64,000 bases of DNA from Gimesia aquarii. Lineage in GTDB: Bacteria; Planctomycetota; Planctomycetia; Planctomycetales; Planctomycetaceae. Positions 27,359 through 37,009 of the stretch are shown piece by piece. Made by a program: the position numbers and the translations under genes. The stretch lies in contig NZ_CP037920.1 of NCBI RefSeq assembly GCF_007748195.1, positions 682,001 to 746,000 of the forward strand, in the 5' to 3' direction. Below the pieces are notes generated by a model. That model searched no databases. It was not told where the DNA came from and was given only the letters and a program-made list of their open reading frames with translations. Every line of letters begins with the position of its first letter. The first letter of the stretch is position 1.

Positions 27359-28378
27359 TTATTGCAACTCGGTTTTCAGGCTGGCCCGTCGAGCGCAACC
27401 GGCTGCACCGATATAACCTGCGTCAGATCCGAGAGTTGCAAAGTCAATGATTGTATTTTCATAGGGGACGCTAAACGCGCGGATTTTGACTTCTTCGCGA
27501 ATTCGATTCATAAAACGCTGACCTAATGTGGAGTCCTTGCCTCCAAATGTTGCAGCACCGCCAAACAGAACCATATCAGGATCAATGGTATGCATCAAAG
27601 TGGTTGTTCCCACGCCCAGATACATGGCTGAATCCATAATCAGTTCGTTTGATAGTTCATCATTTTGTTCTGCTTCCTGTGCAATTAATAGTGGTGTCAG
27701 TTTGATTCCTTCTTGCAATCGTTCATTCAAGCTGGAAGCACGTCCCGAATCGAGTTCCTCCTGACAACGACGTACCAGAGACTTAGCTCCTGCATATGCT
27801 TCGAGCGTTCCATATTGGCCCGAATCACACAAGCGTCCATTTGTCATTTGAATAATCATATGACCGCATTCACCTCCATGTGAATGTCGACCTTCAATGA
27901 TCATCTCATCGATAATGATACCACAGCCAATTCCAGTACCCAACGTCCAGAAAACCAGGCTCTGTGCATGCTGGGCACCTCCCACCCAGTATTCTCCATA
28001 GGCGGCTGCATTGGCATCGTTTTGAAGTATCGTTTTTTTACCTGAGTAATGATCACAGATGACCTGCCGGATAGGAAAATCTTTCCATGTTGGTAGATTG
28101 GGAGGATCTACCAGTTTTCCACCTGGAATATCCATCGTACCTGGTGTGGCAATTCCAATCGCTTTGACATCGTCCATCGTAAAATTACAGTCTGACAAAA
28201 CGTCCTGAATCGCGTGGTAAAGGTTTTGTATACCGACGTCAACTCCTTTGACTACTTCGGTTTTAGTTTTGCAAAACGCGAGAGTTTGTCCAGAGTCATC
28301 TACAACGCCAACCTTGATATTTGTACCACCAATATCAACACCGACAAAATAAGGTGCATTGTGTTTTGTCGGTTTCAT
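27359..28378 (-). CDS. ROK family sugar kinase (glucokinase-like)
   Basis: 339-residue ROK protein with ATP-binding phosphate motif VGVDIGGTNIKVGVVD at the N terminus, catalytic NDANAAAYGEY and the GTGIGCGIII motif. No N-terminal HTH, so it is a kinase, not a repressor. The usual ROK zinc motif CxCGxxGCxE is degenerate: LCDSGQYGTLE keeps only the first Cys, although the preceding GGECGHM His is present. It therefore probably lacks structural zinc or uses other ligands. Likely phosphorylates glucose or a related hexose in the cytoplasm. Confidence 0.88.
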   Translation of the reverse strand: MKPTKHNAPYFVGVDIGGTNIKVGVVDDSGQTLAFCKTKTEVVKGVDVGIQNLYHAIQDVLSDCNFTMDDVKAIGIATPGTMDIPGGKLVDPPNLPTWKDFPIRQVICDHYSGKKTILQNDANAAAYGEYWVGGAQHAQSLVFWTLGTGIGCGIIIDEMIIEGRHSHGGECGHMIIQMTNGRLCDSGQYGTLEAYAGAKSLVRRCQEELDSGRASSLNERLQEGIKLTPLLIAQEAEQNDELSNELIMDSAMYLGVGTTTLMHTIDPDMVLFGGAATFGGKDSTLGQRFMNRIREEVKIRAFSVPYENTIIDFATLGSDAGYIGAAGCARRASLKTELQ

Positions 28379-28837
28379 TTGGCAAGTTGTTCCTCTGATG
28401 TAATTTGTTGTACTGATTTATTGAAATTGAAAATCATGCCTAGCGATTGAGATAAAGAGATCCCTCAGTGTTTGATGATGTCGATGTGCATTTGTTGGTT
28501 CGATGGCAGTCAATCGACGTCAGTACAGAGGAAGATCAGGACGTCATCCAGAAGTATAGTCGAGCAGGTGAGATTGATGCAATCAATCAGCTTACAAAAC
28601 AGAAGCCGCTTTAGGGCATTTTGAACCGAACTTAAGGTTTTTTATCGAATCTGGCTAGTAGTAGAAAATAAACTTCGTATGAGCTTTCAGCAATCTGTCA
28701 AATAATATGGAAGAACTTCCTGGAAAATCAACAAGCGAGAGTGAAATTCCTTGGCGCCCCCTTCAAATTGGAACAGGATAGAGCGGATTGGTTATATGGT
28801 TACTTCTCACTGATGTCTTTCAAATCAGAGGCATGAT
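28379..28837. other. Gap between the ROK kinase and the sulfatase; contains a possible gene remnant
   Basis: 459 bases between divergent genes. The left end must hold the promoter of the ROK-lepA transcript, the right end that of the sulfatase. In the middle is a 48-codon open stretch described separately. Nothing else is recognisable. Confidence 0.5.
28468..28614 (+). pseudogene. Short open stretch, possible gene remnant or tiny gene
   Basis: From a GTG at 28468 the frame reads 48 codons (VFDDVDVHLLVRWQSIDV..., ending LTKQKPL) to a TAG. The composition is protein-like (acidic, with VDVHLLVRW and an amphipathic DQDVIQKYSRAGEIDAINQL segment), and an AAAGAGA lies upstream of the GTG. It may be the remains of a larger gene or a real small protein. 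Family unknown; chance cannot be excluded. Confidence 0.25.
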
Positions 28838-30316
28838 ATGAATTTTCATGGTAGAGTTTTTGTCGTCATTTTGTTTTGTTGTTTTTGCATAAGCAGTGCC
28901 ACACATTCTGTAGGTGCAGTTCAAAGGCAAGCCAGCCGTCCGAATATCATTCTTTGTATGACCGACGATCAAGGTTGGGGTGAAACCAGTTTCAATGGTC
29001 ACTCGATCCTCAAAACTCCCCATCTTGATGATATGGCTGCCAGTGGGCTTCGCTTTGATCGGTTTTATGCCGCGGCTCCTGTCTGTTCGCCAACACGAGG
29101 GAGCTTTCTCACAGGAAGACATCCCAATCGATTTGCTTGTTTCAGTTGGGGGCACACACTCAGGCCACAGGAAGTGACAGTCGCGGAAGCCGTCAAGTCA
29201 GCAGGATATACGACAGGACACTTTGGCAAGTGGCATCTGGGATCAGTGCAGGCGAATAGTCCCGTGTCCCCTGGAAACAGCGGTTTTGATGAGTGGGTTT
29301 CAAGTCCGAATTTTTATGAAAACGACCCTTATATGAGTCACAATGGAACTGTGACTCAGTTGAAAGGGGAGAGTTCACGTGTAACCGTTGATGCCGCGCT
29401 TGAGTTTATCAAACAATCAAAGATGAAGGAGAAGCCCTTCCTTGCTGTAATCTGGTTTGGAAATCCTCATACACCTCATGAAGCGACTTCCGAATTAAAA
29501 GATCTTTATCAGAACCAGTCAGCAGATTTTCAAAACTATTTTGGCGAGATTACCGGCGTCGATCGAGCCATGGGGTATTTACGTCGACAGTTAAGAGATT
29601 TAGGGTTAGCAGAAAACACACTTCTCTGGTTTACCAGTGACAATGGGCCTCGTCCTCCTCGATTTAAAAAAGAAGACTCTCGTTCACAAGCTACGGGAGG
29701 ACTTGCCGGGTGGAAGGGGAATCTCTGGGAGGGAGGCATTCGTGTGCCTTCAATCATCGAGTGGCCTGCCCAAATTCAAAAACCGGAAGTTACCAATGTA
29801 CCCTGTGGGACTATCGATATTTATCCAACTGTTCTGGCTGTTACCGGAGCGAAGGTTTCACATCAACCTCATTTAGATGGTGTCAGCCTTTTGCCGCTGA
29901 TAGAAGGACAAATGACGTCTCGTTCCAAGCCAATGGGATTCTGGACCTATCCTGCTAAAGGACATCCCAAACGTAGTACAGAAATATTGCTTAAACTAAA
30001 ACAACAACAGACGCCAGAAAAACCGAATCCTGAAGGCCCAGTTCCCGATGCGGGGGCTGCCAGTCTAAAAACAAAGTACTCAAAGGACGACTTACCAGGA
30101 GCAGCAGCTTGGATTGATGGTGATTATAAATTATTAAAAATGATTTCTAAAGAGAATCAGCCTCAATATACGCTTTATAATCTCGCTCAAGACCATTCTG
30201 AGAAAAAAGATCTTTCGAAAGTTGACCCCAAGCGATTTCGGAAGATGAAAGCAGGTCTACTTGATTGGCAGCACTCAGTAGTTGATAGTCTGAATGGGAA
30301 GGATTACTCAGATTGA
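28838..30316 (+). CDS. Secreted sulfatase (formylglycine-dependent, type I)
   Basis: 492-residue enzyme with a signal peptide (about residues 1-28). The metal-binding start TDDQGWGE and the sulfatase signature CSPTRGSFLTGRHPNR are present, with C83 the residue expected to become formylglycine. Later sulfatase features are FGKWHLG, HTPHEA and FTSDNGP. It should hydrolyse sulfate esters, probably from sulfated polysaccharide, in the periplasm or outside the cell. The anaerobic or aerobic maturase is not in the window. Substrate class cannot be assigned by eye. An AGAGG lies 9 bases before the ATG. Confidence 0.94.
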   Translation: MNFHGRVFVVILFCCFCISSATHSVGAVQRQASRPNIILCMTDDQGWGETSFNGHSILKTPHLDDMAASGLRFDRFYAAAPVCSPTRGSFLTGRHPNRFACFSWGHTLRPQEVTVAEAVKSAGYTTGHFGKWHLGSVQANSPVSPGNSGFDEWVSSPNFYENDPYMSHNGTVTQLKGESSRVTVDAALEFIKQSKMKEKPFLAVIWFGNPHTPHEATSELKDLYQNQSADFQNYFGEITGVDRAMGYLRRQLRDLGLAENTLLWFTSDNGPRPPRFKKEDSRSQATGGLAGWKGNLWEGGIRVPSIIEWPAQIQKPEVTNVPCGTIDIYPTVLAVTGAKVSHQPHLDGVSLLPLIEGQMTSRSKPMGFWTYPAKGHPKRSTEILLKLKQQQTPEKPNPEGPVPDAGAASLKTKYSKDDLPGAAAWIDGDYKLLKMISKENQPQYTLYNLAQDHSEKKDLSKVDPKRFRKMKAGLLDWQHSVVDSLNGKDYSD

Positions 30317-30641
30317 TGTTGAACAAGTAGCTTCAATTGAAAACAAGAACTCCCTAATACATGTTTTTTGATGTGATTTCTTTTAATCTTTTATTGAATT
30401 AAACGTCTCAAGTCGTTTTTTAGTAAGACTTTTAGCGATGGTTCAAATTTTTTTACTCTCGGTTACTCGAAATTTCAGACTCAAAGCCTTTGTTTGATTG
30501 CATTTCGTAATCGGAGTCTGCAATAATCGAATTTATAAACATTCATAAGGAAACCAAAGCGATTCTTCCGTTGTTTAAAGGGTATTGCTTTTCCTGCCAG
30601 TTTCCTGCTTGCTTACCTGTCACACTTGATTGAGGATCATT
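30317..30641. other. Non-coding gap between sulfatase and oxidoreductase-DUF1080 genes
   Basis: 325 AT-rich bases. It presumably carries the promoter of the next gene. I see no hairpin with a T-run after the sulfatase, and no gene. Confidence 0.5.
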
Positions 30642-32336
30642 ATGAACTCGGGACTTTTGAAACGGCTATTCAGCCTGACAACTCTTTTGTTATTGGTACT
30701 ATCAGTGGCGTTTAACAGTTCTTTGATGGCTGCAGAGGCCAAAAAAGAATTAAAGGCAGGCATCATTGGTCTCGATACTTCCCATGCAATCGCTTTCACG
30801 AAAATGCTTAATACCGGAACTCCTGAGGGAGAACTGGCCGGTGTGCGGATAGTTGCTGCCTATCCGAAGGGGAGCCCCGATATTGAATCCAGTGTATCTC
30901 GTGTTCCAAAATATACGGAAGAAGTCAAAAAAATGGGGGTCGAGATTGTTGGTTCCATTGACGACCTACTTAAGAAAGTAGACGTAGTTTTTCTGGAAAC
31001 TAACGACGGGCGTCCCCATTTAGAGCAAGCGATTCCTGTATTTCAAGCGGGTAAACCAGTCTTTATTGATAAGCCCATTGCCGGTTCACTTACTGATGCC
31101 GTTGCCTTGTTTGAACTTTCGCGCAAATATAACACTCCCATGTTTTCCTCATCTTCTCTTCGTTTTTCGAAAGGGGCACAGCGTCTGAGAAATGGTAAAG
31201 AGGGAAAGATTACTAAATGCAGTACGCATAGCCCTTGTTCTTTAGAGAAAACACATCCCAGTCTCTTCTGGTATGGAATTCATGGTGTAGAAACTTTGTT
31301 TACTGTGATGGGGCCAGGCTGCCAGTCAGTTAAAAGGACAGTCAGCAATGCTGATCGTGATGAGGTCGTCGGACGATGGGCCGGGGGAAGAGTGGGACAA
31401 TTCTCTGGTGTACGCAAGGGGGCTCCCAAGGGGTATGGCGGAACAGCTGTTGGCGAGAACGGGGAAGTGGCAGTTGGTGGCTACGACGGCTACAAGCCTT
31501 TGCTGGTCGAAATTGTCAAATTTTTCCGTTCGGGTAAACCACCTGTGAGTGAAGAGGAAACACTGGAGATCTATAGCTTCATGGAAGCCGCCGACGAAAG
31601 TAAGCGTCAGGGAGGCGCTGAGGTCACGCTCGCGAGTGTTCTCGAAAAAGCAGAAAGAGCAGCAAATAAGAAACTCGCGAAACTGGATTTGGCGGGTGGT
31701 AGTGTTTCTGCCACTGATAATAAACTTTCTGCTGCTGAGAAAGCCGCTGGTTGGAAGTTGCTGTTTAACGGGAAAAACTATGCAGGATGGAAATGTAATA
31801 ACGGCAAGCCGATCGCGGCTCCCATCGAAGATGGGGCTCTGGTTCCCTATAAATCAGGTGGTTATCTAATCGTTTACGACAAGGCGTTTAGTGATTTTAA
31901 ATTCAAATGCGATGTAAAAATGCCTAAAGAATGCAACTCAGGAATTTTCTTTCGCATTGGTAATTTGAAAGACCCGGTTCAGACTGGGTTTGAGGCTCAG
32001 ATTCTGAGTGGGAAAGGGACTGGTATGCATGATTTTGGAGCGATCTATGACCTTGTTGCTCCAGCAGAGAACCGGGCAAGTGCACCCGGTGAATGGACCA
32101 GTATTGAGATCACCTGCCAGGGGCCACATATTAGTGTCGCCGTGAATGGAAAAGTTGTTGCCAGTCTGGATGCGGATGAGTGGACTCAACCAGGAAAAAG
32201 GCTGGACGGTTCAAAGCATAAGTTTAAGACTGCTGTGAAAGACTTTCCTAGAAAGGGATATCTTGGATTTCAGGATCACGGTCATAAAGTTTGGTATAAA
32301 AATGTGAAGCTGCTGGATCTCTCAAAGAAGAAATAA
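30642..32336 (+). CDS. Exported Gfo/Idh/MocA-type oxidoreductase fused to DUF1080 (3-keto-disaccharide hydrolase family)
   Basis: 564 residues from ATG 30642; TGAGGA (30631-30636) lies just before it, so the upstream TTG is not the start. A Sec-like signal peptide (1-30, ending LMAAEA) is followed by a Gfo/Idh/MocA-like domain (about 35-345). That domain has GIIGLDTSHAIAFTKML in place of the usual GxGxxG, a FIDKPIAG motif where family members have EKP, and a candidate catalytic His in WYGIHGVETL. A C-terminal DUF1080/LamG-like domain (about 365-564) begins at GWKLLFNGKNYAGW. DUF1080 is now linked to hydrolysis of 3-keto-glycosides, so oxidation and cleavage could be done by one polypeptide. 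This pairing is inference. Confidence 0.85.
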   Translation: MNSGLLKRLFSLTTLLLLVLSVAFNSSLMAAEAKKELKAGIIGLDTSHAIAFTKMLNTGTPEGELAGVRIVAAYPKGSPDIESSVSRVPKYTEEVKKMGVEIVGSIDDLLKKVDVVFLETNDGRPHLEQAIPVFQAGKPVFIDKPIAGSLTDAVALFELSRKYNTPMFSSSSLRFSKGAQRLRNGKEGKITKCSTHSPCSLEKTHPSLFWYGIHGVETLFTVMGPGCQSVKRTVSNADRDEVVGRWAGGRVGQFSGVRKGAPKGYGGTAVGENGEVAVGGYDGYKPLLVEIVKFFRSGKPPVSEEETLEIYSFMEAADESKRQGGAEVTLASVLEKAERAANKKLAKLDLAGGSVSATDNKLSAAEKAAGWKLLFNGKNYAGWKCNNGKPIAAPIEDGALVPYKSGGYLIVYDKAFSDFKFKCDVKMPKECNSGIFFRIGNLKDPVQTGFEAQILSGKGTGMHDFGAIYDLVAPAENRASAPGEWTSIEITCQGPHISVAVNGKVVASLDADEWTQPGKRLDGSKHKFKTAVKDFPRKGYLGFQDHGHKVWYKNVKLLDLSKKK

Positions 32337-32358
32337 GGTCTGGTTACCAAGTCATTGA

Positions 32359-32396
32359 GCCACCTGAAAGGCATTTCCTCTTCAGGTGGCTTTTTT
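32359..32396 (+). terminator. Intrinsic terminator after the oxidoreductase-DUF1080 gene
   Basis: A perfect 10-bp stem GCCACCTGAA / TTCAGGTGGC (32359-32368 with 32381-32390), a 12-base loop and then TTTTTT (32391-32396), starting 22 bases after the stop codon. Confidence 0.93.
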
Positions 32397-32741
32397 CATT
32401 GGCACTTGTATTTGAATGATCGCATGGGAGCAGAGGGGGAATCATGGCAACATTAAAGAGGTAATTCCTTCTTGGGGAGATCGATAAGGTTATGCTACTA
32501 TACTGTGAATACAAGATCATTAATTCTTGAATGATTAAGTCATTGGTGGCACGAAGCCATTTTTTTGAAACAGAATGGAAAATGATTCAATTTGTGCCTC
32601 GCTTTGACTACAAAAAAAGGGGGATCTGTGTAAAATAGCCGCGAAATCTTGGGTATTTGTGCTTCCATGCCTAAAATGGAAATAGCAAGGATGCGTGTGT
32701 ATTGCGGGCAGCATCCAGATAGCTTAATAAACCTCTTCAAG

Positions 32742-32769
32742 CGAGTTTTTCTGAAAAACTCGTTATTTT
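32742..32769 (+). promoter_or_regulatory. Leader hairpin immediately upstream of nqrA
   Basis: CGAGTTTTT (32742-32750) pairs exactly with AAAAACTCG (32754-32762) around a 3-base loop and is followed by TTATTTT. It ends about 22 bases before the nqrA ATG. The AT-rich 9-bp stem with a weak T-run could act as an attenuator or affect ribosome access. Confidence 0.4.
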
Positions 32770-32784
32770 CAGGTTCATAATTCA

Positions 32785-34131
32785 ATGATTACAATTAAAA
32801 AAGGGTTGGATCTGCCTATTTCGGGTGAGCCTTCCGCTCTGATCGAACAGGGGCCAGAAATTCGATCGATTGCTCTGATTGGTCCTGATTATATTGGCAT
32901 GAAGCCCACATTGGCTGTTGAAATCGGTGATACGGTCAAAAAAGGTCAGATGCTTTTCAGCGACAAAAAAACGGAAGGTGTGATATATACTTCTCCAGTT
33001 GGCGGGAAAGTAACGGAAATCAATCGAGGTGCCAAACGCGCCTTTCAGAGTATGGTGCTTGAAGTCCAGGGAACTGATGAAGAAACATTTGCCTCTTATG
33101 GTGATGAAGAACTGGCGAATCTGACACGCGAACAAGTTCAAGAGAACTTGTTGAATTCTGGTTTGTGGTCAAGTTTGAGAACACGCCCCTTTAGTCGTGT
33201 GCCTGCTCCGGGATCAATACCACATTCTATTTTTGTGACTGCGATCGATACAAATCCCTTAGCACCACCTCCGGAAGTCATTCTTAGTGAAGAACCTCGC
33301 GCTTTCTCACAGGGATTGCAGTTATTGAAGACTTTAACCGACGGAAAGCTATTTCTTTGCAAGGCGCCGGGAACAAATTTACCTGGTTGCGATCTTGATT
33401 TTGTTACAGTTGAGGAATTTGGCGGTCCGCATCCCGCGGGGCTCGTGGGGACACATGTTCATTTTCTTGATCCGGTCAGCGAGAAAAAAACAGTTTGGAA
33501 TATCAATTATCAAGACGTGATTGCCATCGGCAAGTTGTTTACTACAGGTAAGCTCTCCGTAGAACGTGTTATTTCGATTGCGGGTCCTGCGGTTAAAAGT
33601 CCAAAGTTAGTGAAAACGATTCTGGGGGCCAGTCTCGCTGACTTGACAGATGGAAATCTTGAAGAAGGCGAAAATCGGTTAGTTTCGGGTTCAGCGCTTT
33701 CGGGGCGGACTGGCGAAGGTCCTTTTGCATATTTAGGCCGTTATGCCTCGCAGGTAACGGGATTAAAAGAGGGCAATCATCGCGACTTTCTCGGATGGAT
33801 GGGACCTGGTTTCAATAAGTTCTCTGTCGTTCCGGTATTTATTTCTTCCTGGTTGGGACAGGGGAAAAAGTTCCCTTTTACCACTTCCACAGAAGGTAGT
33901 AAACGGGCCATGATTCCGATTGGAACTTATGAAAAAGTCATGCCGTTGGATATTTTACCTACGTTCCTGTTGCGTGCCTTGATTACCGAAGATACAGAAC
34001 AGGCAAAAGAGTTGGGATGCCTGGAACTTGATGAAGAAGACTTATCGTTATGCACCTTTGTGTGTCCCGGGAAATATAACTACGGATCACTATTGCGTAA
34101 AAACCTGACAAAGATAGAAATTGAAGGTTAA
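32785..34131 (+). CDS. nqrA: Na+-translocating NADH:quinone reductase subunit A
   Basis: 448-residue soluble NqrA, first gene of the sodium-pumping NADH:quinone oxidoreductase operon. The N-terminal [12 protein letters not shown] and the C-terminal [14 protein letters not shown] segments are characteristic, and the length matches the family. NqrA sits on the cytoplasmic side and contributes to quinone binding. It is followed by an intrinsic-terminator-like hairpin and a 214-base gap before nqrB, which is wider than between any other genes of the operon. Confidence 0.96.
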   Translation: MITIKKGLDLPISGEPSALIEQGPEIRSIALIGPDYIGMKPTLAVEIGDTVKKGQMLFSDKKTEGVIYTSPVGGKVTEINRGAKRAFQSMVLEVQGTDEETFASYGDEELANLTREQVQENLLNSGLWSSLRTRPFSRVPAPGSIPHSIFVTAIDTNPLAPPPEVILSEEPRAFSQGLQLLKTLTDGKLFLCKAPGTNLPGCDLDFVTVEEFGGPHPAGLVGTHVHFLDPVSEKKTVWNINYQDVIAIGKLFTTGKLSVERVISIAGPAVKSPKLVKTILGASLADLTDGNLEEGENRLVSGSALSGRTGEGPFAYLGRYASQVTGLKEGNHRDFLGWMGPGFNKFSVVPVFISSWLGQGKKFPFTTSTEGSKRAMIPIGTYEKVMPLDILPTFLLRALITEDTEQAKELGCLELDEEDLSLCTFVCPGKYNYGSLLRKNLTKIEIEG

Positions 34132-34143
34132 TTTTATAGATGT

Positions 34144-34172
34144 TCTCCCTCTTTGAAATAGGGAGATTTTTT
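34144..34172 (+). terminator. Intrinsic-terminator-like hairpin between nqrA and nqrB
   Basis: TCTCCCT (34144-34150) pairs with AGGGAGA (34160-34166) around a 9-base loop, directly followed by TTTTTT (34167-34172). It lies 12 bases after the nqrA stop. In form it is a complete intrinsic terminator, inside an operon whose products form one complex. Confidence 0.75.
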
Positions 34173-34345
34173 AAATACGATGCGTTCAACTGTGCTGTCA
34201 TTAGCCTGATAGATAAAAGTTGTTAGCCCTGATTTTCATCTTCAAACAAGTTTGTTTCAGATGATAACCGATATAAGTTAAAGTCGACAATTACTTGGCT
34301 TACCATGTATCGGAAGGGCATCACACAAGAAAGATAAACTACGAA

Positions 34346-35590
34346 ATGAAGCCGTTACGAAATCTTCTTGATAAGGTGCACCCTCTTTTTGATAAAGGAG
34401 GGAAGTTCGAGAAGCTTTACCCACTTTATGAGGCGAATGATACATTCCTCTATACTCCGGGTGAAGTGACAAATGAAGCTTCTCATGTGCGTGATTCGAT
34501 TGACCTGAAACGCATGATGAGCATGGTGATCGTGGCTTTGCTTCCCTGTGTCTTCATGGCTCTTTACAATACCGGTTATCAAGCCAACGCTGCGATGAGT
34601 ACCATGGGCATAGAATCTGTTCCTGGTTGGCGCGGAACTGTAATGGCCTCTCTGGGAGTCATCCCGGATGCTAACAGCATGCTTTCTAACCTGTTACATG
34701 GTGCGCTTTACTTCTTCCCAGTCTACATCGTATGTATGGCCGTTGGTGGGATGTGGGAAGGCCTCTTTTGCATCATCCGACGTCATGAAATCAATGAAGG
34801 CTTCCTCGTAACTGGGATGCTCTTTCCCTTATCGCTGCCACCCACAATTCCACTTTGGCAAGTCGCCATAGGAATCTCGTTTGGAGTTGTGGTTGGTAAA
34901 GAAATATTTGGGGGGACTGGTAAGAACTTTTTGAATCCAGCGTTAACCGCTCGTGCATTTCTTTATTTCGCTTATCCCGCTCAGATTGTGGGTGATACTG
35001 TCTGGACTGCCGTGGATGGCTTCAGTGGTGCTACTTCACTCGGTCAGTTAGCTGTCGCAAGTCCTGAAGTTGGAATGAAATCCATAACGAACCCTGTCGC
35101 CGACGGTGGTTTGGGGATTAGCTGGATGCAGGCCTTTATGGGGCAGATTCAAGGATCGATGGGAGAGACCTCGACCTTTGCTTGCCTGTTAGGTGCTATC
35201 TTTCTGATACTGGCAGGCATTGGTTCCTGGCGGGTGATGGCAGGAGTTTTGGCCGGATCGATGGGGCTTTCTGTTCTGCTTTGGTTAATTGGCAGTAACA
35301 CAAATGCGATGTTCTCGATGCCACCTCAATGGCATTTAGTTGTAGGAGGGCTGGCCTTTGGTCTGGTCTATATGGCCACAGATCCGGTTTCAGCAGCGAT
35401 GACTGATACAGGGCGATGGGTCTATGGAATTTTAATTGGTGGAATGACGATCCTGATTCGGGTCATCAATCCAGCGTATCCAGAGGGGATTATGTTGGCA
35501 ATTTTGTTTGGAAATGTCTTCGCGCCTCTGATTGACTTCTATGTGGTTCAAGCAAACATTAAAAGAAGGTTGGCGCGAAATGTCGCGTGA
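34346..35590 (+). CDS. nqrB: Na+-translocating NADH:quinone reductase subunit B
   Basis: 414 residues from ATG 34346 ([10 protein letters not shown]), the start that fits NqrB; a TTG 51 bases upstream only adds a non-conserved tail. Polytopic membrane subunit that carries covalent FMN on Thr in the SGAT motif (T230, in GFSGATSLG) and forms part of the sodium channel with a riboflavin site. Flavinylation would be done by the ApbE encoded downstream. The last 11 bases overlap nqrC. Confidence 0.96.
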   Translation: MKPLRNLLDKVHPLFDKGGKFEKLYPLYEANDTFLYTPGEVTNEASHVRDSIDLKRMMSMVIVALLPCVFMALYNTGYQANAAMSTMGIESVPGWRGTVMASLGVIPDANSMLSNLLHGALYFFPVYIVCMAVGGMWEGLFCIIRRHEINEGFLVTGMLFPLSLPPTIPLWQVAIGISFGVVVGKEIFGGTGKNFLNPALTARAFLYFAYPAQIVGDTVWTAVDGFSGATSLGQLAVASPEVGMKSITNPVADGGLGISWMQAFMGQIQGSMGETSTFACLLGAIFLILAGIGSWRVMAGVLAGSMGLSVLLWLIGSNTNAMFSMPPQWHLVVGGLAFGLVYMATDPVSAAMTDTGRWVYGILIGGMTILIRVINPAYPEGIMLAILFGNVFAPLIDFYVVQANIKRRLARNVA

Positions 35591-36383
35591 TTCAATTGGT
35601 TTCACATTTATGGTGTCGGCTGCGTTATGCGTAGTCTGTTCAATTCTCGTATCCGGTGCTGCTGTAGGTTTACGCAGTCGTCAGGATTTGAATAAAGAGA
35701 ATGAGCGTAAGAAAAATATCCTTTCCGCAGCAGGATTGATCAATCCCGATGCTGCTGCTAATGAGATCAGTAAAGTTTACGATGAGCGGGTCAAGGGTAT
35801 CATCGTGGATCTCAACACAGGAAAAGTTGTTACCGATGATAAGGAATTATTTCCTAATCCTCAGGAGTACGATCAAAAAGCGGCGGCTGATAACCCAAAG
35901 ATGAGTATGGAAATCCCTTCGGCTGAAGATTTAGCTGGAATCAAACGCCGCGAGAATTATTCCTGGGTCTATTTGATCAACGACGAAAATGGCAAGCTGT
36001 CGCAGTACGTGCTTCCCGTCAGAGGAAAAGGACTCTGGTCGACTTTATGGGGGTTCCTGGCTTTAGATACCAATTTAAACACAATAGCCGGCTTGACGTT
36101 TTACGAACATGGGGAAACACCTGGATTAGGTGGAGAAGTTGATAATCCCAAATGGAAAGCACTTTGGAAAGGCAAAGAAGCCTACGGCAAAGACTTCGAA
36201 CCTGAGATTGAAGTTATTAAGGGGACAGTGGTTCCAGATTCTAAGAATGCCATACATGAAGTGGATGGACTCTCCGGGGCAACGATTACCTCACGTGGTG
36301 TGACCCACCTACTGGATTTCTGGCTTGGAAATTTAGGATTTAGACCTTATCTCGAAAGTATTCGAGAACAGGGAGAAAAATAG
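35580..36383 (+). CDS. nqrC: Na+-translocating NADH:quinone reductase subunit C
   Basis: 267 residues from ATG 35580, chosen because AGAAGG lies about 10 bases upstream and [10 protein letters not shown] matches the family start; the open frame extends 16 codons further into nqrB. One N-terminal membrane helix (about 6-30) and a periplasmic FMN domain with covalent attachment Thr in [10 protein letters not shown] (T235). It passes electrons between NqrF/NqrD-E and NqrB. It overlaps nqrB by 11 bases and nqrD starts 1 base after its stop. Confidence 0.95.
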   Translation: MSRDSIGFTFMVSAALCVVCSILVSGAAVGLRSRQDLNKENERKKNILSAAGLINPDAAANEISKVYDERVKGIIVDLNTGKVVTDDKELFPNPQEYDQKAAADNPKMSMEIPSAEDLAGIKRRENYSWVYLINDENGKLSQYVLPVRGKGLWSTLWGFLALDTNLNTIAGLTFYEHGETPGLGGEVDNPKWKALWKGKEAYGKDFEPEIEVIKGTVVPDSKNAIHEVDGLSGATITSRGVTHLLDFWLGNLGFRPYLESIREQGEK

Positions 36384-36384
36384 A

Positions 36385-37008
36385 ATGAATTCAAAACAAA
36401 AAGAGGTTCTGACAGGACCGATTTTCAATAATAACCCCATTGCTTTACAAATTCTCGGAATTTGTTCTGCTTTGGCTGTAACCACCAAAATGGAGACAGC
36501 ACTCGTTATGAGTATCGCAGTGATTTTGGTGACTGCCTGCTCCAATGCCGCGGTGGCTTCTATCAGATTACAGATTCCTAGCAGCATTCGAATTATCGTC
36601 CAAATGACAATTATTGCTTCGTTGGTGATCCTGGTAGATCAGTTTCTAAAGGCATTCGCATTTGGAATCAGCAAACAGCTTTCAGTATTTGTAGGGTTGA
36701 TTATCACCAACTGTATTGTGATGGGGCGCGCAGAAGGTTTTGCTATGAAAAATGAGCCCGGTATCAGTTTTCTGGATGGGCTGGGAAATGGTTTAGGTTA
36801 TAGCCTCATTTTAATGATCGTGGCCTTCTTTCGGGAACTGTTTGGATCAGGCAGCTTATTTGGAATCCCATTATTAAAACTAAGTCGCGATGGTGGTTGG
36901 TATGAGGCCAATGGTTTGATGTTATTACCTCCGAGCGCGTTTTTTATTATCGGTATTTTCATTTGGATTTTGAGAGTTTGGAAAACCGATCAAATGGAGG
37001 AGGCATAA
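36385..37008 (+). CDS. nqrD: Na+-translocating NADH:quinone reductase subunit D
   Basis: 207-residue membrane subunit with six hydrophobic segments. The conserved cysteines proposed to ligate the intramembrane Fe-S centre shared with NqrE are present in LGICSAL (C27) and [17 protein letters not shown]. Homologous to RnfE and to NqrE, of which it is a partner in an inverted-repeat fold. Tightly packed: one base from nqrC and one base from nqrE. Confidence 0.96.
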   Translation: MNSKQKEVLTGPIFNNNPIALQILGICSALAVTTKMETALVMSIAVILVTACSNAAVASIRLQIPSSIRIIVQMTIIASLVILVDQFLKAFAFGISKQLSVFVGLIITNCIVMGRAEGFAMKNEPGISFLDGLGNGLGYSLILMIVAFFRELFGSGSLFGIPLLKLSRDGGWYEANGLMLLPPSAFFIIGIFIWILRVWKTDQMEEA

Positions 37009-37009
37009 C

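Larger units (their letters stand above)
32337..32784. other. Gap upstream of the nqr operon (terminator, leader)
   Basis: 448 bases. The first 60 hold the terminator of the preceding gene, the last 45 the leader hairpin of nqrA (both listed separately). The middle should hold the nqr promoter; a weak TTGGGG ... TACTAT pair with 18-base spacing (32472-32501) is the best I can see and is not convincing. No gene is seen. Confidence 0.5.

Noticed and set aside
27294-27398. 35-codon N-terminal extension of LepA
   Set aside because: The conserved protein begins at ATG 27293; the upstream residues lie in the gap after the ROK gene and overlap its end.
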